From Nostoc sp. FACHB-280 (GTDB taxonomy: Bacteria > Cyanobacteriota > Cyanobacteriia > Cyanobacteriales > Nostocaceae): 64,000 nucleotides of DNA. Made by a program: the position numbers and the translations under genes. Below are positions 47,078 to 57,200 of the stretch, piece after piece. Within the stretch, counting starts at the first letter, position 1. Each line of letters begins with the position of its first letter. The notes below the pieces were generated by a model. That model was not told where the DNA came from, ran no database searches, and saw nothing but the letters and a program-made list of their open reading frames with translations. Location: positions 1 to 64,000 of the forward strand of contig NZ_JACJSD010000007.1 in the NCBI RefSeq assembly GCF_014697615.1. Direction: 5' to 3'.

Positions 47078-48013
47078 CTAAATAAAATTTGTTTCCTGTA
47101 AAAATTTCAAAATTTCTGTATTAATTACTTTGGCTGAACCTGTAGAAGCATCATGATAACAATCAGTCAAGATTTGAAATTGAGAATTAGCAATACTTTG
47201 ATGTAGTTTTTCACCGTGACTTGCAGGAAACCAACTATCTTTATCACCCCATAAAATTAGTGTAGGACACTCAATATGAGATAACTTGCTTTGAATTCTC
47301 GTGAGCATATTAGGTTTATTACTTTGCAAGTTTTCAATTTCTCGCGCCGCTAGTTGTAAATCTTCGGCAACTTTTACCAATGTTCCGGGAATTTCTGTAA
47401 AAGGATAAGTAATCCAATAGACATCTTCCTGTGACAAAATTGATGGGTCAAATAGCACTCTCCGGCGTTCAATTGCCATAATTTCTCTGACGAGTGGTGC
47501 AGCGAAATACGCTAACCGCAAAGAATCTATTGCTTGCAAAACTTCAATGGGAGTATGAGCTAAAATCGACATTGCCCAATGCGGTAAACGGTCAGCAAAA
47601 ATTGGCACATTAACTACTATTAACCGCGCGATTAATTCTGGTTTTTCTTGTGCTAGTGCTAAAGCAACTAAGCCCCCTAAAGACTCAGCAACTACAACCG
47701 CAGGTTCATCACATAATTCTTGAATAATCCGTTCTAATTCAATTACTTGATGACCGTCATATTCTCGTCGTAAACAAGGTTTTTCGGAAAATCCAAAGCC
47801 TTTAGCATCAAAACAAATCACTCGAAAATATTTCGATAATGGTTCAATACTATAACGCCAGTTATAGCTCCAACTCCCCATACCGTGCATTAAAATTAAA
47901 GGCTTACCTGTACCTTTTTCTCCATAAGCAATCTGCACAGGATACCCTTGAGCATCAGTAATAATGATGTTTTGCCGACCTTGAGGAAAAGTTTCTTGCC
48001 ACCAATCTTTCAT
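47078..48013 (-). CDS. Alpha/beta hydrolase (311 aa)
   Basis: Oxyanion-hole segment LILMHGMGSWSYNWRYSIEP, nucleophile elbow AESLGG (an Ala replaces the first Gly of GxSxG), Asp in LWGDKDSWFP and catalytic His in DCYHDAST. This set is typical of the haloalkane dehalogenase-like/MhpC group of esterases and epoxide hydrolases. Substrate unknown. ATG 48013. Nine base pairs upstream on the same strand is a DUF4112 membrane gene, so the two are probably co-transcribed. Confidence 0.9.
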   Translation of the reverse strand: MKDWWQETFPQGRQNIIITDAQGYPVQIAYGEKGTGKPLILMHGMGSWSYNWRYSIEPLSKYFRVICFDAKGFGFSEKPCLRREYDGHQVIELERIIQELCDEPAVVVAESLGGLVALALAQEKPELIARLIVVNVPIFADRLPHWAMSILAHTPIEVLQAIDSLRLAYFAAPLVREIMAIERRRVLFDPSILSQEDVYWITYPFTEIPGTLVKVAEDLQLAAREIENLQSNKPNMLTRIQSKLSHIECPTLILWGDKDSWFPASHGEKLHQSIANSQFQILTDCYHDASTGSAKVINTEILKFLQETNFI

Positions 48014-48022
48014 TCTTTTACA

Positions 48023-48529
48023 CTAACCACCAGTGAATACTCGCCACAGAGTGCTAATTAATAATATTGGGATTGTGATTAAAACAATGCCTAGCAATAA
48101 TAAACCCACTAAAACAACTAACACAAACCCAGTATCTGCTTTTTTTGTACTGCCAGGAATTTTTAAGTGGTCTTCTAACAGCTTGAGATTATATTCATTT
48201 GATTTCCAAGCAAAATCAAATAAGTCTCCAGCTATAGGTAAACTGCCTACCAAGCTATCAATGATGATATTCAAAATCATTCTGCCCAAAGTAGCTTTAG
48301 GCGCACCTAATCTAGCAGCTTCTAAGATAATGTAGCCTGAAAATATCAATCCTAAAACATCACCACCAACAGGTAACAGTCCTAATAATGGATCTAAACC
48401 TACACTCACTTCTGTGCCAGGAATAGTGATGGCTTTATCCATAACGCGACTTAACTGGCGCAGTCGCCTCAAGGAAGGTGCTTTAGCGTCAGGATCAATA
48501 TGAGAAAACCGTGGTGAAGAATCAGGCAT
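48023..48529 (-). CDS. DUF4112 membrane protein (168 aa)
   Basis: Matches DUF4112: RLRQLSRVMDKAITIPGTEV, then VGLDPLLGLLPVGGDVLGLI, and DSLVGSLPIAGDLFDFAWKS. The C-terminus is hydrophobic (FVLVVLVGLLLLGIVLITIPI). Probably two to three membrane segments with Gly/Asp-rich hairpins between them. The function of the family is unknown. ATG 48529. It precedes the hydrolase gene by 9 bp and is divergent from menD. Confidence 0.88.
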   Translation of the reverse strand: MPDSSPRFSHIDPDAKAPSLRRLRQLSRVMDKAITIPGTEVSVGLDPLLGLLPVGGDVLGLIFSGYIILEAARLGAPKATLGRMILNIIIDSLVGSLPIAGDLFDFAWKSNEYNLKLLEDHLKIPGSTKKADTGFVLVVLVGLLLLGIVLITIPILLISTLWRVFTGG

Positions 48530-48693
48530 TCAAGCGATCGCTTCTTTGAAGTTGGAACCGTTCAATATTTTACTGCTGCTTGGTAATTTGACAAGAGTTT
48601 GTCCTAATACTTAATCTTCAAGTGCAACTTGGTCTCAGTATGGGAAAATGTCACAATTGAATGAATATTGTCTGATAGCTACCTTGGATTTGA

Positions 48694-50409
48694 ATGCTGG
48701 TCGCCTATAGGAATGTTAATCAACTTTGGGCTTTTGTCTTGACAGAGACATTAAAGCGACTAGGTTTAACTTGTGCTGTAATTTGTCCTGGTTCTCGTTC
48801 CACACCTTTAACCGTTGCCTTTGCTCAACAAGTACCACATATTGAAGCTATATCTATTCTAGATGAACGTTCTGCGGCTTTTTTTGCCTTGGGAGTTGCT
48901 AAAGCCACCAAACGACCTGTAGCACTGGTTTGTACTTCTGGTACAGCAGGGGCAAACTTTTATCCAGCCGTGATAGAAGCCAGAGAAAGCCGCATACCAC
49001 TAATAGTATTAACAACTGATAGACCACCAGAACTACGAGATTGTCACTCTGGTCAAACCATCGACCAAGTGAAATTATATGGTAGTTATCCCAACTGGCA
49101 AACTGAGTTAGCCTTGCCCTCAGCAAATACAGAAATGCTGGCTTATTTACGACAAATGGTGATTTATGCCTGGGAAAGAACGCAAATACCAACTCCAGGG
49201 TCAGTACATTTGAATATTCCCTTCCGTGACCCCCTTGCGCCAGTTCCCGACGGTACTGACTTTCAGTTTGACCCAGAAGAATTCTTCACAGCCGTCACCA
49301 ATACTATTTCCACCTCCTACTCCCCACTCCCTACGCCCTCAGTATGGCAAAATTGCGATCGCGGTGTAATTATTGCCGGAGTTGCCCAACCACAAAATCC
49401 TGAAAATTATTGTAGAGCGATCGCCAAACTTTCCCAAACGCTGCAATGGCCTGTTCTGGCTGAGGGACTCTCGCCACTGAGAAACTACGCCGACCTCAAC
49501 CCCTATTTAATTTCCACCTACGACCTGATTTTACGTAATCAGCAATTAGCCAAGCAGTTAGCACCCGAAATGGTGATTCAGGTCGGAGATATGCCTACCA
49601 GTAAAGAACTGCGGACTTGGTTAAATGCAACACAACCCCAACGCTGGGTAATTGACCCCAGCGACCAAAACCTTGACCCACTCCACGGCAAAACCACACA
49701 TTTACGAATCAGTGTAGATACTTTGGATACCAGGGAAAGTCACAATCAAAATTCGCCATCGGAATATCTGCAAAATTGGTGTGTTGCAGAAGCAAAAGTC
49801 AGGGCTGCCGTTGACCAAACTATGACGACAATGGAGAATTTATTTGAAGGGAAAGCAGCTTGGTTATTGTCTCAAATATTACCCCCAGAAACGCCGTTAT
49901 TTATTGCCAATAGTATGCCTGTGCGAGATGTAGAGTATTTTTGGCGACCGAATAATTTAAGAGTGCGGGCATATTTTAACCGTGGCGCAAATGGGATTGA
50001 TGGCACATTATCCACCGCGTTAGGAATTGCCCATCGTCAACAAAGCAGCGTGATGTTGACAGGAGATTTAGCATTATTACATGACACCAATGGTTTTTTA
50101 ATCCGCAATAAGTTTGTCGGTCATCTCACAATCGTTTTAATTAATAACAACGGCGGTGGCATTTTTGAAATGTTGCCTATCGCCAAATTCGACCCACCCT
50201 TTGAAGAATTTTTCGGCACACCCCAGGATATTAATTTTGCTCAGTTGTGTGCTACATACAGTGTACAGCATGAATTAATTACTTCTTGGCAAGAGTTACA
50301 GAGAAAACTAAATTCGTTACCAACTCAAGGAATCAGAGTTTTAGAGTTGCAGACAAATCGGAAAGCCGATGCTAAATGGCGACAGGAAAATTTAGGAAAA
50401 TTTGCGTAA
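48694..50409 (+). CDS. menD: SEPHCHC synthase MenD (571 aa)
   Basis: Thiamine-diphosphate enzyme of phylloquinone/menaquinone synthesis, adding the succinyl semialdehyde unit of 2-oxoglutarate to isochorismate. N-terminal pyrimidine-binding domain [19 protein letters not shown]; the ThDP site [14 protein letters not shown] followed by [15 protein letters not shown]. Conserved [17 protein letters not shown] and DRPPELR are present. Length standard. ATG 48694. menB lies 1.5 kb downstream on the same strand. In cyanobacteria these serve photosystem I quinone supply. Confidence 0.96.
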   Translation: MLVAYRNVNQLWAFVLTETLKRLGLTCAVICPGSRSTPLTVAFAQQVPHIEAISILDERSAAFFALGVAKATKRPVALVCTSGTAGANFYPAVIEARESRIPLIVLTTDRPPELRDCHSGQTIDQVKLYGSYPNWQTELALPSANTEMLAYLRQMVIYAWERTQIPTPGSVHLNIPFRDPLAPVPDGTDFQFDPEEFFTAVTNTISTSYSPLPTPSVWQNCDRGVIIAGVAQPQNPENYCRAIAKLSQTLQWPVLAEGLSPLRNYADLNPYLISTYDLILRNQQLAKQLAPEMVIQVGDMPTSKELRTWLNATQPQRWVIDPSDQNLDPLHGKTTHLRISVDTLDTRESHNQNSPSEYLQNWCVAEAKVRAAVDQTMTTMENLFEGKAAWLLSQILPPETPLFIANSMPVRDVEYFWRPNNLRVRAYFNRGANGIDGTLSTALGIAHRQQSSVMLTGDLALLHDTNGFLIRNKFVGHLTIVLINNNGGGIFEMLPIAKFDPPFEEFFGTPQDINFAQLCATYSVQHELITSWQELQRKLNSLPTQGIRVLELQTNRKADAKWRQENLGKFA

Positions 50410-50479
50410 GCTATTGTGATTTAAATGTGTTAAAAGTTAGGAGAATAACTCATATTTCATAAATTAAAAGAAAGAAGTC

Positions 50480-50662
50480 ATGATAAATGAAAGAATTCTC
50501 ATTGGGAAAACAGTTGAAGAAGCTACTGAATATGTAAAAGGCAATGGTTACGAATTGATCATAGTAAAAGACAACTGGATGATACAAAATCTAGCTACTA
50601 GAGGAGTATATGTAGTTGTGGTCGATAATAAAGTAACCAAGCTTAAAGATGTTCATCATTAA
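50480..50662 (+). CDS. Small I78-inhibitor-like protein (60 aa)
   Basis: Begins with AAAGAAAGAAG before ATG 50480. GKTVEEATEYVKGNGYELII followed by a beta hairpin (RGVYVVVVDNKVTKLKDV) resembles the I78 family of small protease inhibitors, which has a related helix and V-x-x-D-x-x-x-V pattern. Conserved functional residues cannot be placed with certainty. No signal peptide. Located between menD and a YaaW-like gene. Assignment is tentative; otherwise a small hypothetical protein. Confidence 0.6.
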   Translation: MINERILIGKTVEEATEYVKGNGYELIIVKDNWMIQNLATRGVYVVVVDNKVTKLKDVHH

Positions 50663-50775
50663 GGTTTAGTTGAGATAACCAGACATTTTCATATTCTGAA
50701 GTGAATCTCAGTAACCGAAGCATGATTAAGCAATCAGTGCAGAAAATCAGACATCTTGCAATTATTCAAAAATCA

Positions 50776-51444
50776 TTAAGCAAAACCTCCATCTAATTTT
50801 GCTCTTAAGGCGCAAATATAAATAATGGCTGGAATGAGCCTTTTATAATTAGGGCTTGTCAATTGCCATGCAGTGAATAGTCCTGCACCTATCCACCCAA
50901 CTGGGCCGATAATTACCGCTATTGTACTTGACATTGTTGTGTAGGCAACAAAAGGTAAAGTAACTCCTAATATTCCCGTAAGCGTACCTAATGTTGTTGA
51001 AGCTAGTAAGTAAATACCAAAACCAGACAATTGAGCAGTTGTTAAAGCAATAAAAATACTAGTACTTCCTAATAATTCACCGCCTTTATCAAATTGTGAT
51101 GCTGTTTTTCTTAACTCCTGTTCCATTTCTCGCTTTTGTTCGGGAGTCATTTTTTCCAAGATTTTTGCCATCACCTTCTGTGTAATTTTTACCTCCATCT
51201 CACTAGCAGATTCATATTTACCACATTTAATTTTTAACTTTTTAGCAGCTTTCTTAACTATTTTGTGATAGCTGGGTTGATCATCACATATTTCGTTAAA
51301 TATATAAATTGCAGCATCTTGACTTGCCTCCCATAGACGATTAACAATAGCATCGACTGTTGGTTTTGAGGCTTTAAGAATATCTGCCAATGCTTTCCTA
51401 TCCTCTAATGAAGCACGATCTAGTAAAGATTTAAGGTCATTCAT
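50776..51444 (-). CDS. YaaW-like (UPF0174) membrane-associated protein (222 aa)
   Basis: N-terminal helical half with MNDLKSLLDRASLEDRKALA and a segment of acid/basic helices (KMTPEQKREMEQELRKTASQ). The second half has two to three hydrophobic stretches (FIALTTAQLSGFGIYLLAS, IAVIIGPVGWIGAGLFTAW) and ends RLIPAIIYICALRAKL, similar to the C-terminus of E. coli YaaW. Function of the family unknown. ATG 51444. Family assignment is by motif layout and not tested by search. Confidence 0.65.
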   Translation of the reverse strand: MNDLKSLLDRASLEDRKALADILKASKPTVDAIVNRLWEASQDAAIYIFNEICDDQPSYHKIVKKAAKKLKIKCGKYESASEMEVKITQKVMAKILEKMTPEQKREMEQELRKTASQFDKGGELLGSTSIFIALTTAQLSGFGIYLLASTTLGTLTGILGVTLPFVAYTTMSSTIAVIIGPVGWIGAGLFTAWQLTSPNYKRLIPAIIYICALRAKLDGGFA

Positions 51445-51597
51445 ATTTTTATACCCTTTAAGATAAGCAATCCTAATAATAGGATTCCCAAGGGTATTGT
51501 TTATATCTCAGGGCTGAATATAACAAGGCTAAAAAGCTACTTCATCAAGGAAACCATCTCTCTCTGCCATAATCGTTTTACTGTAGTGATATCGCTC

Positions 51598-51800
51598 TCA
51601 ACTAGTAGCGTGTGCCTGTAACCAAGTTTCTAAATCCGCGATCACCACAAAATCCAATAAAGCTTCACCCAATGCTTCTACCTGTTCTAACGATAACGCC
51701 TGAATCTGGCGCTGAAGTTCATCGGAAATTGCACCTACTCGTCGGTTTAGTTGTCGGAGAATGAGCGTCGCGCCTCTTCCTCTCTTGCTTCTCGAATAGC
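51598..51800 (-). pseudogene. DUF4351 C-terminal remnant, frameshifted
   Basis: The minus strand reads LILRQLNRRVGAISDELQRQ then IQALSLEQVEALGEALLDF and ends DLETWLQAHATS, the typical DUF4351 tail of Rpn/PD-(D/E)XK-type transposase-like proteins. Upstream codons give REAREEEARR in a different frame, so a one-base shift lies near 51768-51775. The N-terminal domain is absent from this window. A decayed leftover, not a gene. Confidence 0.7.
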
Positions 51801-51932
51801 CCGTGGTTCTTCTGAAATCAATATAATTTGTTTTTTATACTTCACAAGTCAGACTTTTTGACAGAGAAAATTTTAGCGATCGCTTCTCAGTCCGCGATAA
51901 AATTCTCAAGCACAATAGCGCAATTCATTCTC

Positions 51933-52766
51933 ATGCAAGTTAACTGGCAATCTGTCAAAACCTACGAAGATATCCTTTATCACAAAACCGATGGTATTGC
52001 AAAAATCACCATCAACCGTCCCCACAAGCGCAATGCTTTCCGCCCAAAGACAGTCTTTGAACTCTACGATGCCTTTTGTGATGCCCGTGAAGATACAAGT
52101 ATTGGGGTAGTTCTATTTACTGGGGCTGGCCCTCACACTGATGGCAAGTACGCTTTTTGTGCTGGTGGTGATCAAAGTGTGCGGGGACAGGCGGGTTATG
52201 TTGATGATGCGGGGATTCCTCGCTTGAATGTGCTGGATTTACAGCGATTGATTCGTTCGATGCCAAAAGTCGTAATTGCTTTAGTCGCGGGATATGCGAT
52301 CGGTGGTGGGCATGTTTTACATTTGATTTGTGACCTCACCATTGCGGCTGATAATGCTATTTTTGGTCAAACTGGCCCCAAAGTCGGCAGTTTTGATGGT
52401 GGTTTTGGTGCTAGTTATCTCGCCCGCATTGTGGGACAGAAAAAAGCGCGAGAAATTTGGTTTCTCTGTCGGCAATATGATGCTCAACAAGCCCTAGATA
52501 TGGGTTTAATTAACTGTATTGTGCCGGTCGAAGAATTAGAAAATGAAGGTATTCAATGGGCGCAAGAAATTTTACAAAAAAGCCCCATTGCTATTCGCTG
52601 TCTGAAAGCTGCATTTAACGCCGATTGTGATGGACAAGCCGGTTTACAAGAACTGGCGGGGAATGCAACTTTACTTTATTACATGACCGAAGAAGGTGCG
52701 GAAGGTAAGCAAGCATTTTTAGAAAAGCGATCGCCTAATTTTCGCTCTTTCCCTTGGTTGCCTTAA
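51933..52766 (+). CDS. menB: 1,4-dihydroxy-2-naphthoyl-CoA synthase (277 aa)
   Basis: Crotonase-fold enzyme closing the naphthoate ring in phylloquinone synthesis. Shows [20 protein letters not shown], the oxyanion-hole region [32 protein letters not shown] and [20 protein letters not shown], the last being diagnostic of MenB. The frame is open from 51828, but ATG 51933 (MQVNWQSV) gives the family's normal length and N-terminus. It ends just before a strong terminator. menD is upstream on the same strand, separated by other genes. Confidence 0.95.
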   Translation: MQVNWQSVKTYEDILYHKTDGIAKITINRPHKRNAFRPKTVFELYDAFCDAREDTSIGVVLFTGAGPHTDGKYAFCAGGDQSVRGQAGYVDDAGIPRLNVLDLQRLIRSMPKVVIALVAGYAIGGGHVLHLICDLTIAADNAIFGQTGPKVGSFDGGFGASYLARIVGQKKAREIWFLCRQYDAQQALDMGLINCIVPVEELENEGIQWAQEILQKSPIAIRCLKAAFNADCDGQAGLQELAGNATLLYYMTEEGAEGKQAFLEKRSPNFRSFPWLP

Positions 52767-52773
52767 AAATAGC

Positions 52774-52822
52774 AAAAATCGCACCGTCAGGTATACCAAA
52801 ATTGGTATGAGGTGCGATTTTT
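52774..52822. terminator. Two-stem bidirectional terminator after menB
   Basis: AAAAATCGCACC (52774-52785) pairs with GGTGCGATTTTT (52811-52822), with an inner stem ATACCAA/TTGGTAT. It has A- and T-runs on both sides, lies 8 bp past menB and about 70 bp past the stop of the convergent gene, so it can serve both. Confidence 0.85.
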
Positions 52823-52891
52823 CCAGATGTCAACGTTTACAGCACTAGCAATTTTCAAGAGAAATATTTTTTTAATGTCTATAAACTGAGT

Positions 52892-53227
52892 TTAATAAGA
52901 AATAGTTGCTAAATTAGCACTTACTGTTTTAGCCTCAGTCTCTTCAGGAATTAAATTAGCTATTTCTTCTATAGGCACAACTGTTATATTGTCTGCCACA
53001 GAAACTAGAGAATGAACACCATCTAAAACTGGTGTTCCATCCGGCAAACTCCAAGAATCTTCTAAAGTTTCCCAAGAAGGAGCAAAAGGTGGGATCGCTA
53101 ATGCGCAAGCTTTCCAACTGGCTTGCACATGCGCTCCCAACTGTTGACAAGTTCCGCCACGGCGACCTTCTGGTTTGTAATGACGACAATATCTACAGGC
53201 AGAGGTCAAAAATTTTATCGGTTTCAT
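52892..53227 (-). CDS. Conserved cyanobacterial Cys-rich protein (111 aa)
   Basis: The first 45 residues contain four Cys: ACRYCRHYKPEGRRGGTCQQ and then SWKACALAIPPFAPSWE. The Cys-x-x-Cys and spacing suggest a zinc ribbon or Fe-S site. The C-terminal part is acidic without clear structure. ATG 53227. I cannot name the family. The stop is convergent with menB across a shared terminator. Upstream lies a 1.1-kb non-coding stretch. Confidence 0.7.
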   Translation of the reverse strand: MKPIKFLTSACRYCRHYKPEGRRGGTCQQLGAHVQASWKACALAIPPFAPSWETLEDSWSLPDGTPVLDGVHSLVSVADNITVVPIEEIANLIPEETEAKTVSANLATISY

Positions 53228-54343
53228 TTGAGTTCATCTTTCGTGCTGTTCAGGGCTGTTTGATATGTTTATATTTTGCGCCTAGATATAAATACGTAAT
53301 ATTGCCAACAAATGATTATTTACTCTAGGTTCTAGCGATCCCAACAGAAAAATAAACTTCAGGATGTTTTTAGAATCTTGTTATATTTGTAAATGATTGC
53401 TAAAGTAGCTACCTACTAATTTTGAGCTAAAAATAGCTAGGGATCAAGGTTAAAACTAAAAGTTTAGATTTAAGCTGAGTTTAACTTTAATTTTTTTATC
53501 CACCTTATATAGCTAGTTAACGATAAAATTGTGTATTTAATTTAGCCATTAAGCTTGAAACTTACATAGTTATTACTGAGATGTCATCAGGAAAAATTGC
53601 TAGATTGAGAAATACTATTTGCTCAATCTAGTCCTCAGTCACGTTAAAAATCAAAAGTTTGATGTGTCAATCAGTACTCAGAAAGGAGATATCCAAAGAA
53701 AAATTGAATATGGAAATTACCTAAAATCCTGGTAAAAATTTTAGTTAAACCAAAAATCTATATGACAACCACATCCGTTTAACACCTGAGTTAGAAGTTA
53801 ATCAGACTTGATTTTTAAACCTAATTTTTAGAAAAAAATCAGCAAAAGGATAGATTTCTCCTAGTCCAGCACAGCGAAATCTCCTTGATAAATGACTTTT
53901 TATGTCATTCAAGTTGGATGCTATCAGCCAAATCTTGATTTCTAGGGAGAACACTTCAGCTATTAACCCAGTTAATAATTTCTAACTGTTTCTGGAAAAG
54001 CCTGGAATTAACTCTAGATTTCTTAAGTATTTTCCGGGAGACCTATAGAAAATATGAAATTTACAAAAGCTTTGCGATTTTTTTTGTAAAAATATCAATT
54101 TTATTAAATATTGTTTACATAAGTAACTCAGTATTAAAAATTATCGTTACAGAAAGGCAGTGGTTCTGCTACGCGGTAATCGAGCGAAGCGATGCACTGA
54201 GCTTGCCGAAGTGTCGAGATTCATCAATCGGAGGCAGAAGGTTGTTCTGATGAAACTTATTTCACGAGCCTTGGATGAAAGAGCAATTAGTATATTTACT
54301 CAGCAACGGCCTCCTGCCTCCTGCCCTCTAACTCCTGCCTTCT
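53228..54343. other. 1.1-kb AT-rich region, no supported gene
   Basis: Contains an inverted repeat CTAGATTGAG (53600-53609) / CTCAATCTAG (53622-53631) with a 12-base loop and no T tract, and AGAAAGGAGATATCC at about 53679-53693 that resembles a ribosome-binding site but leads only to a few codons. A dispersed repeat of the GCGATGCACTGAGCTTGCCG type lies near 54188 (also near 60477) and generates a false 65-codon frame. A non-coding RNA is possible but not shown. Confidence 0.4.
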
Positions 54344-54886
54344 TCAAAACTGCTTAGACGCGCATATTGCACAAACTTGCCAGCGATGGAGTTCACCTGG
54401 AGGTGTGGGAGATTGACATTGGGGACACAAAGGTAAATTATGCGATCGCATTTGCATTTTTTTCGCCCATTCCCCAAATGCAGTTTCAGGAGTTTCTTGT
54501 GCAGCTACAGCATCAGGCTGAACAGCACCCGTCTTTCCCAGATAACTAGGATGTTCTTGGGGTGTATTTGTGGTTGGTTGGGGTTTGACTGATGAATTTT
54601 GCCAGCCAGCAGTCGAGAAGCGAATATCAACCAACGGCGCAGGTAACTTTGGATTTAACTTTAAAAGAATCATTTGGCGTTTGAAAGCCAGATTTTGCGC
54701 CCAAGCAGCACTGGAAGTTGCCACGCGCAAAACATCTCGCTGAATCATGATTGGTTGGGTGTGTTTAGCGGCTACCGCACCTACCACTTCTGCCCAAAAA
54801 TGCAGCACTTTTTGGAATGGCTGTTCTTGCCATCTGGCTTGCTGTTCTAAACAGCCTAAAATATCATTGACTGATTTCAAAGACAT
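54344..54886 (-). CDS. DciA/DUF721-like protein with C-terminal zinc-ribbon-like motif (180 aa)
   Basis: DUF721 (DciA) domain at about residues 1-95, covering VNDILGCLEQQARWQEQPFQ and VLRVATSSAAWAQNLAFKRQ. DciA-type proteins load or regulate the replicative helicase DnaB in bacteria lacking DnaC. A low-complexity linker rich in Pro/Thr/Gln follows, then CPQCQSPTPPGELHRWQVC and CAIC, a likely zinc ribbon. ATG 54886 with GGAAGTAAAG upstream is preferred over 54919. Divergent from the SPOR-like gene at 55020. Function in this organism is inferred from family. Confidence 0.82.
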   Translation of the reverse strand: MSLKSVNDILGCLEQQARWQEQPFQKVLHFWAEVVGAVAAKHTQPIMIQRDVLRVATSSAAWAQNLAFKRQMILLKLNPKLPAPLVDIRFSTAGWQNSSVKPQPTTNTPQEHPSYLGKTGAVQPDAVAAQETPETAFGEWAKKMQMRSHNLPLCPQCQSPTPPGELHRWQVCAICASKQF

Positions 54887-55019
54887 CTTTACTTCCAAGT
54901 GCTGATTGCTGAAATTCAAGATAGTTCAAGAAAGTCTATAGTGATGCGAAATTTTTCGCTACCATTGGCACAAATTATCTAAAGTTAAACTAACAGTCTA
55001 GGTTTGAGGCAGACAGGTA

Positions 55020-56249
55020 ATGAGTCAAAACTCGCCGATAGATTCCGGTATTCAATTATCTAAAACACCTGAGTTGAAGCCAGCACTAGCCGCAGCCCTG
55101 GCCAGTTTAGAAGTGCAGCTAGATCAAGAGTTGGCTAGATACCGTCGTTTACGTATAGCAGCCAAGACAGCTTATCAAGCCCAAACAGGCAGTAACGTTA
55201 ACACTCAACTCCAAAATCCAACAGCAATCACGGCATTAACTGGCAAAACTCAAATACCTGTCACAGAAGTTAAAACCAGTATACCGCCTGCACCTGTGAC
55301 GGAAGTCTCTATCGAAAAACCAGTCACAGTAGCCAAGACTGAAACAACAACGCCACCCCAGCCAACATCTTCTACCGATTCCCAGCAAACTCAAATACCC
55401 CTACCATCGCCCAATGCGACTAGCAGTATAGTGCCTGCAACTGTCAAGACGGCTGAAGGTGAAAATTTGATGTCAACCAACGAAACTCCGACTCAACCTG
55501 ATGATTACTTAGAATCAAGTGAGGCTTTGCTGCGGAGTTTAAATGATGAACAACCACAACCAACCAAGCCACCCAGTAATTCCCAAGATAGTTTGCTATC
55601 GCCTTTGGGTATCGGCTCTATGTTGCTATTGTTAATGGCTAGTTTGACATTGGGCTATGTAGTTTTTAATCCCAAAAGCTTGCCGCAGTTGAGTCTAGAT
55701 AAAATATTTAACAGCAATTCTGCAACTAATACCAATCAAACCCAGACTCAGCCAGCCGCCAGCCAATCTCAGCCCCAAAATCCAACCGAACTCACTCCCA
55801 TACCCAAATATCCCAACTTAGCGGCGAAAGAATTTCCTGAACTGAAAGATCCTAACGATATTGTGGGTTTACAACCAAAAACTCCGCCAAATGCGGTCGC
55901 ACCTGTAAATCCACCTGTGGTAATTGCCCCACCAGCCGTTAATCCTTTACCAGAGGTGCAGCCAGTACAACCATTGAATGTACCACCCATCGCCACAACA
56001 CAGCCTCTAGTCACTTCACCACAGGTAAATACCGAAATCAAACCAGCAGCAGATGGGTTTTTTCATATCGTTATGGATAATGAAGGCGATCGCAGTTTTG
56101 TAACCGCACGGCAACTAGTTGCTGATGCTTATTTATCAAGCGACAAGAAACTGATTCATCTTGCTGCTTTAAAAACCAAAGAACAAGTTGCACAAAGATT
56201 ACAAGAACTACAAGCCAAAGGAATTAAAGCACGGGTGCAGCAACCATAA
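55020..56249 (+). CDS. Single-span membrane protein with SPOR-like C-terminus (409 aa)
   Basis: The cytosolic N-terminus has a helix (LASLEVQLDQELARYRRLR), then a long Pro/Thr/Gln-rich region, one membrane helix at about 197-217 (LGIGSMLLLLMASLTLGYVV), a second Pro-rich spacer and a terminal domain at about 345-409 containing VMDNEGDRSFVTARQLVADA and a repeated helix-strand of SPOR-like layout. SPOR domains bind denuded septal peptidoglycan, so a role in division or wall metabolism is plausible but not shown. ATG 55020. The PspA-like gene follows about 80 bp downstream. Confidence 0.7.
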   Translation: MSQNSPIDSGIQLSKTPELKPALAAALASLEVQLDQELARYRRLRIAAKTAYQAQTGSNVNTQLQNPTAITALTGKTQIPVTEVKTSIPPAPVTEVSIEKPVTVAKTETTTPPQPTSSTDSQQTQIPLPSPNATSSIVPATVKTAEGENLMSTNETPTQPDDYLESSEALLRSLNDEQPQPTKPPSNSQDSLLSPLGIGSMLLLLMASLTLGYVVFNPKSLPQLSLDKIFNSNSATNTNQTQTQPAASQSQPQNPTELTPIPKYPNLAAKEFPELKDPNDIVGLQPKTPPNAVAPVNPPVVIAPPAVNPLPEVQPVQPLNVPPIATTQPLVTSPQVNTEIKPAADGFFHIVMDNEGDRSFVTARQLVADAYLSSDKKLIHLAALKTKEQVAQRLQELQAKGIKARVQQP

Positions 56250-56332
56250 GTGATCAACATCTAAGATAGGATGAGGAAAACATCGAGAAAATGCTCTGCC
56301 TGTCAACTGGCAAAAGTGAATGGAGAGCTGAA

Positions 56333-57040
56333 ATGGACTTGATCAAGCGTATCCTGCGGGTGATTCAGGCTAACCTTAATAGTCTGATAGGCAGTGCAGA
56401 AGATCCAGAAAAAGTTTTGGAACAAGCCGTTGCCGAAATGCAAGACAATTTAGTGCGATTACGGCAAGGTGTAGCACAAGCAATTGCTACCCAAAAACGC
56501 ACAGAACGCCAAGCCATAGCCGCCCAAGCTGCGGCGGAAAAATGGTATCGCAACGCCCAACTCGCCCTAGAACAAGGCAATGAAATTTTAGCCAGAGAAG
56601 CTTTAACAAAGCGTCGCGCTTACCAAGAAACTGCCACATCTTTGTCGAATCAAATTGGGCAACAAACAGAAATTGTCAACCGTCTGAAAACAGATATGCG
56701 ATCGCTAGAGGCCAAAATCTCGGAAGCCAAAACCAAAAAAGATATGTATATCGCCCGCGCCCGTTCGGCAGAAGCATCTTATAAACTCCAAGAAATGCTG
56801 AGTGGCGTTTCCCCTACCAGTAGTTTGAATGCTTTTGAGCGGATGGAAGAAAAAGTCTGGCAAATAGAAGCACAATCAGCAGCTATCAGTCAACTAGATA
56901 GTGATGACTTACAAAAACAATTTGCTTCCTTAGAATCTGGCAACAGTATTGATGCCGAATTGGCCAGTCTGAAACAACAAGTACTGCATGAATCAGACAA
57001 TACACCACAACAGCAATTGCCTCAAGCTCCAGAGTCTTAA
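56333..57040 (+). CDS. PspA/IM30 family protein, first paralogue (235 aa)
   Basis: Long coiled-coil ESCRT-III-like protein. Starts MDLIKRILRVIQANLNSLIG with the family AEDPEKVLEQAVAEMQDNLV, then continuous charged helices to about residue 215, and no C-terminal extension of the Vipp1 kind. Such proteins assemble rings and rods on membranes under stress. The frame opens at 56291; ATG 56333 is chosen because GGAGAGCT lies before it and the amphipathic N-terminal helix starts there. Followed 160 bp later by the Vipp1-like paralogue. Confidence 0.9.
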   Translation: MDLIKRILRVIQANLNSLIGSAEDPEKVLEQAVAEMQDNLVRLRQGVAQAIATQKRTERQAIAAQAAAEKWYRNAQLALEQGNEILAREALTKRRAYQETATSLSNQIGQQTEIVNRLKTDMRSLEAKISEAKTKKDMYIARARSAEASYKLQEMLSGVSPTSSLNAFERMEEKVWQIEAQSAAISQLDSDDLQKQFASLESGNSIDAELASLKQQVLHESDNTPQQQLPQAPES

Positions 57041-57200
57041 AAACTGGTCAATTGCTATGAATAGGGTATATCTTAGCAATTATGGGGTATCGAGGGGTAC
57101 CGAACCAAACCAGAAAGATTACATTTAAATAAGAAACTATTTCATAGTAAAAACCTTAACTGTTCATCCAAGTACCGAAACTGCCAAAGGAAAAGTAATT

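Noticed and set aside
54160-54357. 65-codon frame on the plus strand
   Set aside because: Contains the RCTELAEVS peptide produced by the dispersed GCGATGCACTGAGCTTGCCG repeat; typical false gene.
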